Origin: an uncultured Rhizobiaceae group bacterium
GTDB taxonomy: Bacteria > Pseudomonadota > Alphaproteobacteria > Rhizobiales > Rhizobiaceae
Length of the DNA stretch: 64,000 nucleotides
Direction of reading: 5' to 3'
Assembly: GCA_938010435.1 (NCBI GenBank)
Contig: CALLUS010000013.1
Coordinates: 62,001-126,000, forward strand
The first letter of the stretch is position 1. Every line of letters begins with the position of its first letter. Below, piece after piece: positions 42,553 to 51,077 of the stretch. The position numbers and the translations under genes were made by a program. The notes below the pieces were generated by a model, which ran no database searches, was not told the origin of the DNA, and saw only the letters and a program-made list of their open reading frames with translations.

Positions 42553-43008
42553 TCAATTATTTTCCGTCATCAATTCGTGTTCATGTTCGCTCTCACCGGT
42601 GGATATTTTATCCAGAATAGTTTGCAGGGTCTGCCATTCTTCAGGAGAAACGGAATGTGCAATACGATCATGAATCTCTGCAACTTGCGGAGTCATTTCT
42701 TGCTGTAAAGTGCGTCCCATCGCAGTCGCGACCACGTATACCTGACGTCGGTCTTCTACAGAGCGAACCCGACTCACCAACCCTTTTTTCTCCAAACGAT
42801 CAATAATGCTGACCAGGCTTGGTGGTGACAGCAATGTGCGCTCTGAGAGTTCAGACGAGGTTACGCTTTTGCTTGTCCAAATGACGCGCAACACGCGCCA
42901 TTGTTGCTCAGTCACTTCGTATCTGGAAAACAATTCCCGATAGACCGGCATCACACGATCCAGCGCGCGGCTCATAATCATTGGAAAGGATTGGTCAAAA
43001 CTGATCAT
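42553..43008 (-). CDS. hpaR: MarR-family regulator, HpaR-like
   Basis: A 151-residue MarR protein. ATG 43008 (MISFDQSFPMIMSRALDRVM) is used; an upstream TTG would add three residues. The winged helix spans about residues 40-105 (VTEQQWRVLRVIW, SELSERTLLSPPSLVSIIDRLEKKGLV, RVRSVEDRRQVYV). The sequence style (LSRALDRVMPVYRELFSRY and TEQQWRVLR) and position directly upstream of the HpaB-like gene fit HpaR, the repressor of homoprotocatechuate genes released by the aromatic acid. It may bind the AT-rich repeats upstream of its gene. Confidence 0.85.
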   Translation of the reverse strand: MISFDQSFPMIMSRALDRVMPVYRELFSRYEVTEQQWRVLRVIWTSKSVTSSELSERTLLSPPSLVSIIDRLEKKGLVSRVRSVEDRRQVYVVATAMGRTLQQEMTPQVAEIHDRIAHSVSPEEWQTLQTILDKISTGESEHEHELMTENN

Positions 43009-43017
43009 AACATTCAA

Positions 43018-43063
43018 TATCGAATTATTAATGTATTAATTAAATATCAAACACTATCGAATT
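43018..43063. promoter_or_regulatory. AT-rich repeats upstream of the hpaR-like gene
   Basis: TATCGAATT occurs twice as a direct repeat (43018-43026 and 43055-43063, 37 bp apart). Between them lies TTAATGTATTAA, a near-palindrome. This is the promoter side of the MarR gene (start 43008), so the repeats are candidates for autoregulation. They do not match elements A and B. Confidence 0.4.
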
Positions 43064-43127
43064 GCAAGTTTTGGACAGACACCAATTCGTGAGGGTAATT
43101 TTGATGTGGAGTAAAGCGCAGGCAGAT

Positions 43128-44291
43128 TTAGTAAGAGCGCGGCATGTCCAAAACGTGCTCAGCCAAATAAGACAAGATCAGATTGGTTGAAATTGGCGCC
43201 ACTTGATAAAGGCGCGTTTCGCGAAACTTACGCTCAATGTCGTATTCTTCTGCAAATCCAAAACCACCATGGGTTTGAACACAAACATTGGCTGCTTCCC
43301 AAGAAGCATCCGCGGCCAGCATTTTGGCCATATTCGCTTCCGCTCCACAATCTTCTCCAGCTTCGAACAATTCGCATGCACAGTGAGTCATCAATTCAGC
43401 TGCACGCATATTTGCATAAGCCCTTGCAATGGGGAACTGCACCCCCTGATTCTGACCAATGGATCGCCCGAAAACTTCACGTTCAGTTGCATATTTAGAG
43501 GCCATTTCGATGAACCATTTTGCATCCCCAATACACTCACTGGCAATCAAAATGCGCTCAGCATTCATACCGGACAAAATATACTTGAAGCCCTTTCCCT
43601 CTTCCCCAATGAGGTTTTCAGCGGGCACCGAAACATTTTCCAAAAACACTTCTGTCGTCGAGTGGTTCATCATAGTGCGAATGGGTTTGAGCGTCATGCC
43701 GGACTTTTTGGCCACATTCATATCGATGATGAACACAGACAAACCCTCGGTACGTTTAGCAACTTGATCGCGCGGTGTGGTGCGCGCCAATAACAGCATA
43801 ATGTCTGAATGTTCAGCACGGCTGGTCCACACTTTTTGTCCATTGATGACATAGCGATCACCGTCTCTACGCGCAAAAGTCTTGATGGAAGTGGTGTCCG
43901 TACCGCTTGTAGGTTCAGTCACACCGAATGCCTGTAACCTCAATTTACCGGACGCAATTGCAGGCAAGAATTGTGCCTTTTGTGCTTCGCTCCCATGGCG
44001 CAATAAAGTGCCCATGATGTACATTTGGGCATGGCAAGCGCCGCCATTACACCCCTGCATCTGTATCTCTTCAAGAATAGCCGCTGCTCCACTCAGCGTC
44101 ATACCAGAACCGCCATACTCTTCAGGAATAAGTGCTGAGAGATAACCTGCTTCGGTGAGTGCATCGACAAAACGCTTAGGATAAGACATCTCCCGATCAA
44201 GCTCACGCCAATAAGTTCCCGGAAATTGCCGGCACAATTTGGCCACTTCATCTCGAATATCTCCGTAGTTCTTTTTGTGATGAGCTGTCAT
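43128..44291 (-). CDS. Acyl-CoA dehydrogenase family protein
   Basis: A 387-residue acyl-CoA dehydrogenase. The flavin and substrate segments QAFGVTEPTSGTDTTSIKTFA, YVINGQKVWTSRAEHSD, RTMMNHSTTEVFLENVSVPA and QTHGGFGFAEEYDIERKFRE are intact. At the usual base position (Y-E-G-T after R..RLYQ) it has VAPIST, so a catalytic Glu on another helix must serve if it is a dehydrogenase. It lies upstream of the MarR gene on the same strand with 119 bp between, possibly a separate unit. Substrate unknown; side-chain shortening of an aromatic acyl-CoA is a guess. Confidence 0.83.
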   Translation of the reverse strand: MTAHHKKNYGDIRDEVAKLCRQFPGTYWRELDREMSYPKRFVDALTEAGYLSALIPEEYGGSGMTLSGAAAILEEIQMQGCNGGACHAQMYIMGTLLRHGSEAQKAQFLPAIASGKLRLQAFGVTEPTSGTDTTSIKTFARRDGDRYVINGQKVWTSRAEHSDIMLLLARTTPRDQVAKRTEGLSVFIIDMNVAKKSGMTLKPIRTMMNHSTTEVFLENVSVPAENLIGEEGKGFKYILSGMNAERILIASECIGDAKWFIEMASKYATEREVFGRSIGQNQGVQFPIARAYANMRAAELMTHCACELFEAGEDCGAEANMAKMLAADASWEAANVCVQTHGGFGFAEEYDIERKFRETRLYQVAPISTNLILSYLAEHVLDMPRSY

Positions 44292-44334
44292 GTTAAATTC
44301 CCAATACCTATCTCAGGCAAGTCGAAGAAAGATA

Positions 44335-45957
44335 TTAAGGACGTTCGGAAAACGAATGTCCAAAGCTTCGCTCGTAATCCTCTTCATCCCAAACACCAAT
44401 GATGATACCTTCAGGCTCCGTGCCGGTCACCGCATCCAACTGCTCAAATGTCCGTGTGGTTCTGTTGTGATGTTGGCCTGCCCATTCAAAAATTCGATCC
44501 CGCATAACTTTTCGTATGGCAACATGTTCCGACAACTTACTGGAACCAAGATCATTCAACTCATTTGGGTCATATGCTAGGTCGAACAACATCGGTCTAA
44601 ACCCGTGTGAGTGAATGTATTTCCAATGTTCATCAACACACATCACCATGCGGGCATCTTCAGGTGTCACATCAAGAATTTGGCGTGGTTCACGCATTAC
44701 ATAGTCGATTTCTGAAATCGCATACTCGCGAACTGTCTCGATCTCACCCCGTAAGATCGGCATCAGGTTTTTACCCTCTAAAATATGTGGCTTCTGATTG
44801 CCGCCAAAATAGTCCAGAAAGGTTGGAACTAAATCTATCCCTTCAACCAGCGCTTCAGACACTGTTCCACGGGTTTTATCTGCCGAAGCGTCAGGGTCGC
44901 AAACCACGAGCGGAACCCGCACTGAACAATCGTGAAACAAGTCTTTCTCACCCATCCAATGATCGCCAAGATAGTCGCCATGGTCTGATGACATGATGAT
45001 CATCGTATTGTCCATCAGCCCTTCGGCTCCCATGAAATCAAACAACCGGCCAAGGTGATCATCAATCTGTTTGATCAACCCCATATAAGAGCCAAGCATG
45101 GCATCACGCACTTTGTCTTGGGCAAATGCTTTGCAAACACGAGATTCCATATAAGCCCCAAAAACGGGTTGCGGATCTTGCTTCTCGCACTCATCCCGAT
45201 TGACTGGAATCCAAGTTTCAGATGGATACATATCATGGTACGGTTCAGGAACCACATAAGGCCAATGAGGCTTTATATAAGATAAGTGACACATCCAAGG
45301 TTTGTCACCCGCCCCTTTCATGAAGTCCATCGCACGATTTGTCATATAGGCCGTTTCAGAATGCTCTTCAGGAACACGTGCCGCAACTGTGTTGTTTTTA
45401 ATCAACCAGCCAGACAGAACCTCACCGTCATCACCATCACTTGAGTTTGCCCAGTCATGCCAAGGGTTCTCAGCTTCAAAACCATGTCGACGCAAATACT
45501 CATCATAGTCGGAATCTTGAACTTTACGGGTGGTATGAAGCCCATCGTCGCGTTCAAACTCTTCAAACCCGCATTGTTTGTGATTCACTCCCACATCAGA
45601 GTTGGGATCAATGCCCAACCATTCCATACCTTCTGTGTCGGCCATCATGTGAGTTTTGCCTACCAAGACACTGCGCACGTCGAGTTCACGTAAATGATCA
45701 CCAAGCGTATATTCACCAATCCGCAACGGAAAAAAGTTCCAAGTGGCTCCATGACTGCGGCAGTAGCGTCCTGTATAATAAGACATGCGCGACGCGCCAC
45801 ACACGGGCGCATTCACATAGGCACGATTGAACTGCACACCCTTGGCAGCAAGCTTGTCAATATTGGGTGTGTGCAAATGCGGATGGCCATAACAGCTCAA
45901 ATAATCCCAACGCAGTTGGTCCGCCATAATCCAAAGCACATTTTTCTCGCCAGACAT
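44335..45957 (-). CDS. Type I sulfatase
   Basis: A 540-residue alkaline-phosphatase-superfamily sulfatase. The formylglycine signature C-x-A-x-R is present as Cys53-G-A-S-Arg57 (PVCGASRMSYYTGR), so Cys53 needs conversion by a formylglycine-generating enzyme encoded elsewhere. Metal ligands fit IMADQLRWD near the N-terminus and SSDHGDYLGDHWMGEK in the middle. No signal peptide is seen, implying cytoplasmic action, as in choline sulfatase and related bacterial enzymes. Substrate open; sulfated organics are common in the sea. Confidence 0.88.
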   Translation of the reverse strand: MSGEKNVLWIMADQLRWDYLSCYGHPHLHTPNIDKLAAKGVQFNRAYVNAPVCGASRMSYYTGRYCRSHGATWNFFPLRIGEYTLGDHLRELDVRSVLVGKTHMMADTEGMEWLGIDPNSDVGVNHKQCGFEEFERDDGLHTTRKVQDSDYDEYLRRHGFEAENPWHDWANSSDGDDGEVLSGWLIKNNTVAARVPEEHSETAYMTNRAMDFMKGAGDKPWMCHLSYIKPHWPYVVPEPYHDMYPSETWIPVNRDECEKQDPQPVFGAYMESRVCKAFAQDKVRDAMLGSYMGLIKQIDDHLGRLFDFMGAEGLMDNTMIIMSSDHGDYLGDHWMGEKDLFHDCSVRVPLVVCDPDASADKTRGTVSEALVEGIDLVPTFLDYFGGNQKPHILEGKNLMPILRGEIETVREYAISEIDYVMREPRQILDVTPEDARMVMCVDEHWKYIHSHGFRPMLFDLAYDPNELNDLGSSKLSEHVAIRKVMRDRIFEWAGQHHNRTTRTFEQLDAVTGTEPEGIIIGVWDEEDYERSFGHSFSERP

Positions 45958-46107
45958 GTGTCACACAATTTATTTGAAAATCAGAAGGGGCATTTGCAGG
46001 CAAACATCTATCGCTCGTCAAGTCTCAATTCAGAATACAAACCACATTGTGTCAGCTTTCGATTCTGTATACGTTCCACTCTAGCTGCTTGTCTGAACGG
46101 ATTTTGT

Positions 46108-46896
46108 ATGACGCGTAACGTTTCGCAACCAAATATTGAAGCCACCTTAGATGTGTTGGGCCTTCATAAATCTTTCGGAAAACTCGATGTCTTAAAGGGT
46201 GTTTCGCTAAACGCTCATCAAGGCGATGTCGTTTCCATGATTGGGTCCAGTGGTTCCGGTAAAAGCACGTTTCTGCGATGCATCAATTTGCTTGAGCTCC
46301 CAACCAAAGGCGAGATCAAACTCCATGGGGAAGCATTGAAGTTTAAAGCAGGTTCAGACAGTTTGCTTCCTACTGACAAAAAACAGGTCCAGCGATTTCG
46401 TGCCCAATTGGGAATGGTGTTTCAAAGCTTCAATCTTTGGCAACACATGACCGTTTTGGAAAATGTGATAGAAGGCCCAATACATGTTTTGGGCATAAAC
46501 AAACAAGAAGCACGCGAACGCGCTGAGAACATTCTCAACCGGGTCGGTCTTTGGGAAAAATGCGACCAGTACCCTTCGTTTTTGTCTGGCGGCCAGCAAC
46601 AACGGGCAGCAATTGCACGCGCGTTGGCAATGGAACCCAAAGTGATGTTGTTTGATGAGCCAACGTCAGCCCTCGACCCTGAATTGGTTGGAGAAGTTTT
46701 GAAAGTTATCCGTGGCCTCGCTGAGGAAGGTCGCACCATGATCATGGTAACCCATGAAATGAAATTTGCCCGCGATGTTTCAACGGAAGTTGTCTATTTG
46801 CACGAAGGCAAAGTCGAAGAACGCGGACCGCCCTCCAAAGTTTTCGGCGATCCAGAAAGTGATCGATGCCGCGCATTTGTGCAATCGGTCCATTGA
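46108..46896 (+). CDS. Polar amino acid ABC transporter ATP-binding protein
   Basis: A 262-residue PAAT-type ATPase. ATG 46108 (MTRNVSQPNIEATLDVLGLH) is chosen; an open frame continues upstream but over the divergent sulfatase gene. Walker A GSSGSGKSTFLRC, the signature LSGGQQQRAAIARAL and Walker B MLFDEPTSALDPE are intact, and the H-loop is MVTHEMKFARDV. It energises import together with the binding protein 32 bp downstream and two permeases. Closest in style to HisP/OccP, so basic or opine-type amino acids are plausible. Confidence 0.9.
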   Translation: MTRNVSQPNIEATLDVLGLHKSFGKLDVLKGVSLNAHQGDVVSMIGSSGSGKSTFLRCINLLELPTKGEIKLHGEALKFKAGSDSLLPTDKKQVQRFRAQLGMVFQSFNLWQHMTVLENVIEGPIHVLGINKQEARERAENILNRVGLWEKCDQYPSFLSGGQQQRAAIARALAMEPKVMLFDEPTSALDPELVGEVLKVIRGLAEEGRTMIMVTHEMKFARDVSTEVVYLHEGKVEERGPPSKVFGDPESDRCRAFVQSVH

Positions 46897-46928
46897 ACTA
46901 ACTAAAGAACAAAACAGGGAGACTAAAA

Positions 46929-47696
46929 ATGAAGAAACTAATCACAATACTCAGTGGCACAGTTGCAGTACTTGCACTCAGCACCCAACTGGCAAGCGCC
47001 GAAATCAAAATCGGTTATGCTGCAGAAAACTATGCACCTTTCACTGAAAAAGGTGCTGATGGCCAATGGAAGGGCTTTGAAGTCGATATCCAAAAAGCAA
47101 TTTGCGCTGCAATGGAAGAGAAATGTACAGTTGTTGAAGTTGCGTGGGATGGAATTATACCAGCTCTTCTTTCCAAAAAAATCGATGCCATTACTGCGTC
47201 TATGTCCATCACCGACGAACGCAAGAAAACCATTAATTTCTCTGATAAGTATTACAGCACACCGGCAGTTATCGTTGCAGGTAAAAAATCTGACATCAGC
47301 GGCGATCCGGAAAGCGTAAAAGGCAAGATCATCGGCGTTCAAGTGTCGACGATCCACGCCAACTACGTTGAGAAACATTTTGGCGGCGCTCAAATCAAAA
47401 CCTACAGCACATTTGACGAACACAATCAGGATCTCGTTGCAGGTCGCGTTGATGCAGTCGTTGCTGACTCGTTGGCATTTCAAGGATTCCTGAAAGGCGA
47501 CAGCGGCTCTACTTTTGAAGCTAAGGGTGAGTTGAATGATGTCGCTGTCTTTGGCCCTGGCGTTGGTGTTGGTGTTCGCAAAGAAGACACTGAACTGGTT
47601 ACTAAGTTCAACGCTGCAATCAAGAAAATCCGCGCAGACGGAACTTATGAAGCGATTGCCAAAAAGTATTTTGACTTCAATGTCTACGGCGAATAA
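46929..47696 (+). CDS. Amino acid ABC transporter substrate-binding protein
   Basis: A 255-residue periplasmic binding protein of SBP family 3 with a signal peptide (residues 1-24, cleavage after ASA before EIKIGYAAENYAPF). The family signature is GFEVDIQKAICAAMEEKC, and ITASMSITDERKKTINFSDKYY is the usual ligand-cleft segment, as in lysine/arginine/ornithine and histidine binding proteins. A strong stem-loop follows the stop before the first permease. The ligand is probably a polar or basic amino acid or opine-like compound. Confidence 0.9.
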   Translation: MKKLITILSGTVAVLALSTQLASAEIKIGYAAENYAPFTEKGADGQWKGFEVDIQKAICAAMEEKCTVVEVAWDGIIPALLSKKIDAITASMSITDERKKTINFSDKYYSTPAVIVAGKKSDISGDPESVKGKIIGVQVSTIHANYVEKHFGGAQIKTYSTFDEHNQDLVAGRVDAVVADSLAFQGFLKGDSGSTFEAKGELNDVAVFGPGVGVGVRKEDTELVTKFNAAIKKIRADGTYEAIAKKYFDFNVYGE

Positions 47697-47712
47697 ATCC
47701 CGCTTATAATTT

Positions 47713-47744
47713 AACGCCGGAGAGAGCAATTTCTCTTCGGCGTT
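47713..47744 (+). terminator. Stem-loop after the amino acid binding-protein gene
   Basis: AACGCCGGAGAGA (47713-47725) pairs with TCTCTTCGGCGTT (47732-47744), one G-T pair included, with a six-base loop. No strong T-run follows. It is likely a 3'-stabilising structure or partial terminator ahead of the permease genes. Confidence 0.6.
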
Positions 47745-47786
47745 TGCCTTTCACTCATCCTCTTTTAGAAACCAGTCCGTTCAACC

Positions 47787-48500
47787 GTGGAAAATGCTTT
47801 AGAACTTCTTGCATTCTCACCGCCCGGTTGGGGCGGCGCTCTGCTTCGCGGATTGGTGACAACCATTCAAATCGCGCTTGGCGCATATTTCCTTGGCCTT
47901 TTCCTAGGTTTGTGCGGTGCGCTCGGAAAACTCTACGGGGGCCCGATACTGCGCGGGGTATTGGAATTTTATACTACCCTTTTTCGCGCCGTTCCCGAAC
48001 TGGTTCTTATACTGCTCCTCTATTACGCAGGCTCAGACCTTTTGAATATCGCGCTCGAAAGTATGGGTTTTGAACGCTATGATATGAGTGCTCTGACAGC
48101 TGGAATTTACGTCATTGGCTTTGTTCAAGGCGCCTATTCAACAGAAGTCTTGCGCGCTGCAATTGGTGCCGTTCCATCAGGACAGATGGAAGCAGCCCGA
48201 GCTATTGGAATGTCGTCCTTTCAGGCCCACCGTCGTGTTCTCATTCCTGCAATGTTGCCATTTGCACTCCCAGGATTGGGAAACCTCTGGTTGATCACCA
48301 CAAAGGATACGGCACTTTTGGCCGTTGTCGGTTTGAGCGAATTATTGCTGGTTACCAGACAAGCCGCGGGTTCAACAAAAGCATTTTTCACATTGTATTT
48401 AGCGGCCGGCGCTTTGTATCTCATGTTGACCCTCATTTCATTGGCAGTCTTCGCCCTAATTGAACGTCGCTACCGTCGCGGCCAACCGGTGCAAGGATAG
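47787..48500 (+). CDS. Amino acid ABC transporter permease (HisQ-like)
   Basis: A 237-residue BPD_transp_1 permease with about five membrane segments, starting at GTG 47787 (ENALELLAFSPPGWGGALL). The EAA loop is visible as EAARAIGMSSFQAHRRVLIP. The first of two paired membrane subunits of the polar amino acid importer; the next permease follows after 4 bp. Confidence 0.88.
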   Translation: MENALELLAFSPPGWGGALLRGLVTTIQIALGAYFLGLFLGLCGALGKLYGGPILRGVLEFYTTLFRAVPELVLILLLYYAGSDLLNIALESMGFERYDMSALTAGIYVIGFVQGAYSTEVLRAAIGAVPSGQMEAARAIGMSSFQAHRRVLIPAMLPFALPGLGNLWLITTKDTALLAVVGLSELLLVTRQAAGSTKAFFTLYLAAGALYLMLTLISLAVFALIERRYRRGQPVQG

Positions 48501-48504
48501 TCAC

Positions 48505-49194
48505 ATGCAGTGGTATTGGCTTCCTGAATTCATGCCCAGATTCATCGAAGGGCTTTGGGTCACTGTCCAATTGCTAGGACTTTCCATCTTCTTTGGAATG
48601 CTCCTAGCAATTCCGCTTGGATTGGTCCAAGTCACAGGACCACGTCCGTTGTCTTGGCTGGCCCGCGGATTTTGTACAGTCATTCGTGGCACCCCGTTAT
48701 TGATCCAACTCTGGTTGATTTACTATGGACTTGGCTCATTATTTCCGTCCGTTCCGTGGATACGAGAAAGCGCGCTTTGGCCCGTATTACGTGAAGCATT
48801 TCCCTATGCCGTTCTCGCATTTTCAATCAGTGTTGCTGGCTATGAAGGTGAAATCATGCGCGGTGCATTTAGGGGCGTACCAAAAGGAGAATTAGAAGCT
48901 GCGCGTGCATTGGGTATGTCCCCGTTCAAGGTGCTGCACCGCGTTTGGTTGCCACGTGCTTTGCAAAATGTTTTCCCCACACTCACAGGCGAATTCATTT
49001 TGACTTTAAAAGCAGTGCCACTTGCGTCGACAATCACGATATTCGATGTTTATGGGGTCGGGGCAATCGTGCGGCAGGAAACATACCGCATCTACGAACC
49101 ACTACTGTTTGTCGGTCTCATATATCTGCTTTTAACATTGGCTCTGGTTCTCGTTTTCAGGTATTTCGAAAACAAAATTCCAAAACGCGCTTGA
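48505..49194 (+). CDS. Amino acid ABC transporter permease (HisM-like)
   Basis: A 229-residue BPD_transp_1 permease. ATG 48505 (MQWYWLPEFMPRFIEGLWVT) follows the preceding stop by 4 bp; a longer frame would overlap the first permease. The EAA loop is EAARALGMSPFKVLHRVWLP. Five membrane segments are predicted. It completes the ATPase-binding protein-permease-permease set and is convergent with the inositol operon 49 bp away. Confidence 0.88.
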   Translation: MQWYWLPEFMPRFIEGLWVTVQLLGLSIFFGMLLAIPLGLVQVTGPRPLSWLARGFCTVIRGTPLLIQLWLIYYGLGSLFPSVPWIRESALWPVLREAFPYAVLAFSISVAGYEGEIMRGAFRGVPKGELEAARALGMSPFKVLHRVWLPRALQNVFPTLTGEFILTLKAVPLASTITIFDVYGVGAIVRQETYRIYEPLLFVGLIYLLLTLALVLVFRYFENKIPKRA

Positions 49195-49243
49195 TCCAAT
49201 CCGAATGCGTCGACGTTTGTCGATCGTCGTATATTTGTGACCA

Positions 49244-50230
49244 TTACAGTATTTTTACGGTTCCATCCTGACTGGATGCTGTTGCCGCATCAGCAAGTCT
49301 TTGCGACTTCAACCCATCAAGACCATTTGGCTGTGGCATTGAACCAGACTCCAAACTATCCACAAAATGTTTCAACTCCATGAGATAGGCTTCAGCATAT
49401 CGTTCAAGAAAAAACGCTTGAGTAGGTGATTTTGAAAACCCGCTTTCGTTCGCAATTTCCACCGTACTTTCCAACACGTTGTCTGCACGAATAAGTCCCT
49501 TGGAACCATGAACCTCAATGCGTTGGTCATACCCATAACTCGCGCGGCGTGAGTTCGTAATTTGACAGATTTTTCCGCTAACGGTTTTTAAGGTCACCGC
49601 AGCCGTATCAAAATCGCCCGCTTCACCAATAGCAGGATCGACCAAGCAAGAGCCCGTAGCGTGCAGTTCAACAGGGTCTTCACCAAGCAGAAATCGTGCC
49701 ATATCAAAATCATGGATCATCATATCGCGAAAGATTCCGCCGGAAGACTTGATATAGCTAACAGGTGGCGGTGACGGATCGCGAGACAGGATTGTCACCA
49801 GTTCAACATCACCCACAACACCAGCACGCAGCTGTTTCTCCAGATGCGCAAAGTTAGGGTCAAACCGTCGGTTAAATGCGGTCATGAATGCGACATTGGC
49901 ATTTTCAACGGTTTTCAAACAGTCGCTAATACGCTCGGTCGACATATCAATCGGTTTCTCGCAGAAAATTGCTTTTCCGGCCACCGCCGCTTTGTGAATA
50001 AGATCATAATGAGTATCCGTTGGCGTGCCGATGATCACTGCATCTACGTCAGGACTATCAATCAATTCATCGCTGGTCATCACCTTGGCATTGAGAGTTT
50101 TACTCAAAGCTTGCGCAGCTTCAGGCATGAAATCGCAGACCGCTGCGGCGCGTGCATTGTCCATCCGCAAAAGGCTTTTGCCATGCACTTGACCAATGCG
50201 TCCACATCCAAGAATTCCGATATTCAACAT
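49244..50230 (-). CDS. iolG: Inositol 2-dehydrogenase (Gfo/Idh/MocA)
   Basis: A 328-residue Gfo/Idh/MocA oxidoreductase. The Rossmann motif GILGCGRIGQVHGKSL is at the N-terminus, the catalytic Lys in CEKPID (Lys92), and the later GGIFRDMMIHDFDMARFLLG carries the Asp and His of the active site, a segment typical of myo-inositol 2-dehydrogenase. It oxidises myo-inositol to 2-keto-myo-inositol with NAD+. It is the last gene of the iolD-C-B-aldolase-G unit (10-bp gap), which supports the call over other sugar dehydrogenases of the family. Confidence 0.88.
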   Translation of the reverse strand: MLNIGILGCGRIGQVHGKSLLRMDNARAAAVCDFMPEAAQALSKTLNAKVMTSDELIDSPDVDAVIIGTPTDTHYDLIHKAAVAGKAIFCEKPIDMSTERISDCLKTVENANVAFMTAFNRRFDPNFAHLEKQLRAGVVGDVELVTILSRDPSPPPVSYIKSSGGIFRDMMIHDFDMARFLLGEDPVELHATGSCLVDPAIGEAGDFDTAAVTLKTVSGKICQITNSRRASYGYDQRIEVHGSKGLIRADNVLESTVEIANESGFSKSPTQAFFLERYAEAYLMELKHFVDSLESGSMPQPNGLDGLKSQRLADAATASSQDGTVKIL

Positions 50231-50240
50231 AAATATGTCC

Positions 50241-51077
50241 TTAAACGTTTGGCTTGCTCAAAGTGCGAACAACACTTCGTGCTGCACTCACAAGTGGGTC
50301 GTGAAGATCCTTCAAAATCGCAACACGATCAAATCGTTCCGGATCAGAATCAATCGATTGTCGCAGCGCATCTCCAAATGCCATGCGCAATTCCGTACCA
50401 ATATTAAATTTGCAAATTTTGGATTGGGCAGCGAGCAATTTGCGTTGCTCAATCGAAACACCTGAACCACCATGAATAACCAGCGGCACATGTGTCACAG
50501 ATTCAATCGCGCGAATGCGCTGTTCGTCCAGTTGCCCAACTGCATTTTCTTGCAAATGTACATTTCCAACAGAAATTGCCATTGCATCCACATTGGTTTC
50601 GGTTGCGAATCTTTGCGCTTCCATAGGATCTGTACCTGCAGAGTTTTCGCCATTGGCGTATCCCACAAATCCAATTTCACCTTCACATGAAATATTTGCA
50701 TTATGCGCCAGTTCCACAACACGCGCAGTTTCATCAATATTCTGTTGGAGTGGTTTTCGCGAACCATCGAACATCAAGGACGTGAACCCAGAATCCAAAG
50801 CTTCCTGACATTCATCAAATGTGTAACCATGGTCTAAATGCGCCACCACTGGTATAGATGCATTCTCTGCTAAATATCGAAACATTTTTCCCAATATGGG
50901 AAGCGGCGTGTGTTCGCGACAAGACGGCCCTGCCTGCAAAATGACAGGGCACTGTTCTGCTTCAGCGGCTTCAACATAAGCCCGCATGTCTTCCCACCCC
51001 AAACACACCAAACCTGCAACGGCATAACCATTGTCGAAGGCGGGGTTCAGAACATCGCTTAGCGTGGCCAGTGTCAT
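50241..51077 (-). CDS. iolJ: Class II aldolase, IolJ-like (6-phospho-5-dehydro-2-deoxy-D-gluconate aldolase)
   Basis: A 278-residue class II fructose-bisphosphate/tagatose-type aldolase. Zinc ligands fit VAHLDHGYTFDEC (His), CEGEIGFVGY (Glu region) and VIHGGSGVS (His); the phosphate loop NIGTELRMAF is present. In the iol context it cleaves DKGP to dihydroxyacetone phosphate and malonate semialdehyde, as IolJ does in Bacillus. It overlaps iolB by 4 bp. Many alphaproteobacteria instead use a C-terminal aldolase domain fused to IolC, which is absent here. Confidence 0.83.
   Translation of the reverse strand: MTLATLSDVLNPAFDNGYAVAGLVCLGWEDMRAYVEAAEAEQCPVILQAGPSCREHTPLPILGKMFRYLAENASIPVVAHLDHGYTFDECQEALDSGFTSLMFDGSRKPLQQNIDETARVVELAHNANISCEGEIGFVGYANGENSAGTDPMEAQRFATETNVDAMAISVGNVHLQENAVGQLDEQRIRAIESVTHVPLVIHGGSGVSIEQRKLLAAQSKICKFNIGTELRMAFGDALRQSIDSDPERFDRVAILKDLHDPLVSAARSVVRTLSKPNV

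Noticed and set aside
45694-46107. Amino-terminal extension of the amino acid ABC ATPase
   Set aside because: It overlaps the divergent sulfatase gene and its residues do not fit the family. ATG 46108 begins the normal ABC domain.
46938-47729. 263-codon minus-strand frame opposite the amino acid binding-protein gene
   Set aside because: It is antisense to a clear binding-protein gene, is Cys/Phe-rich, and has no family features, so it is a shadow.
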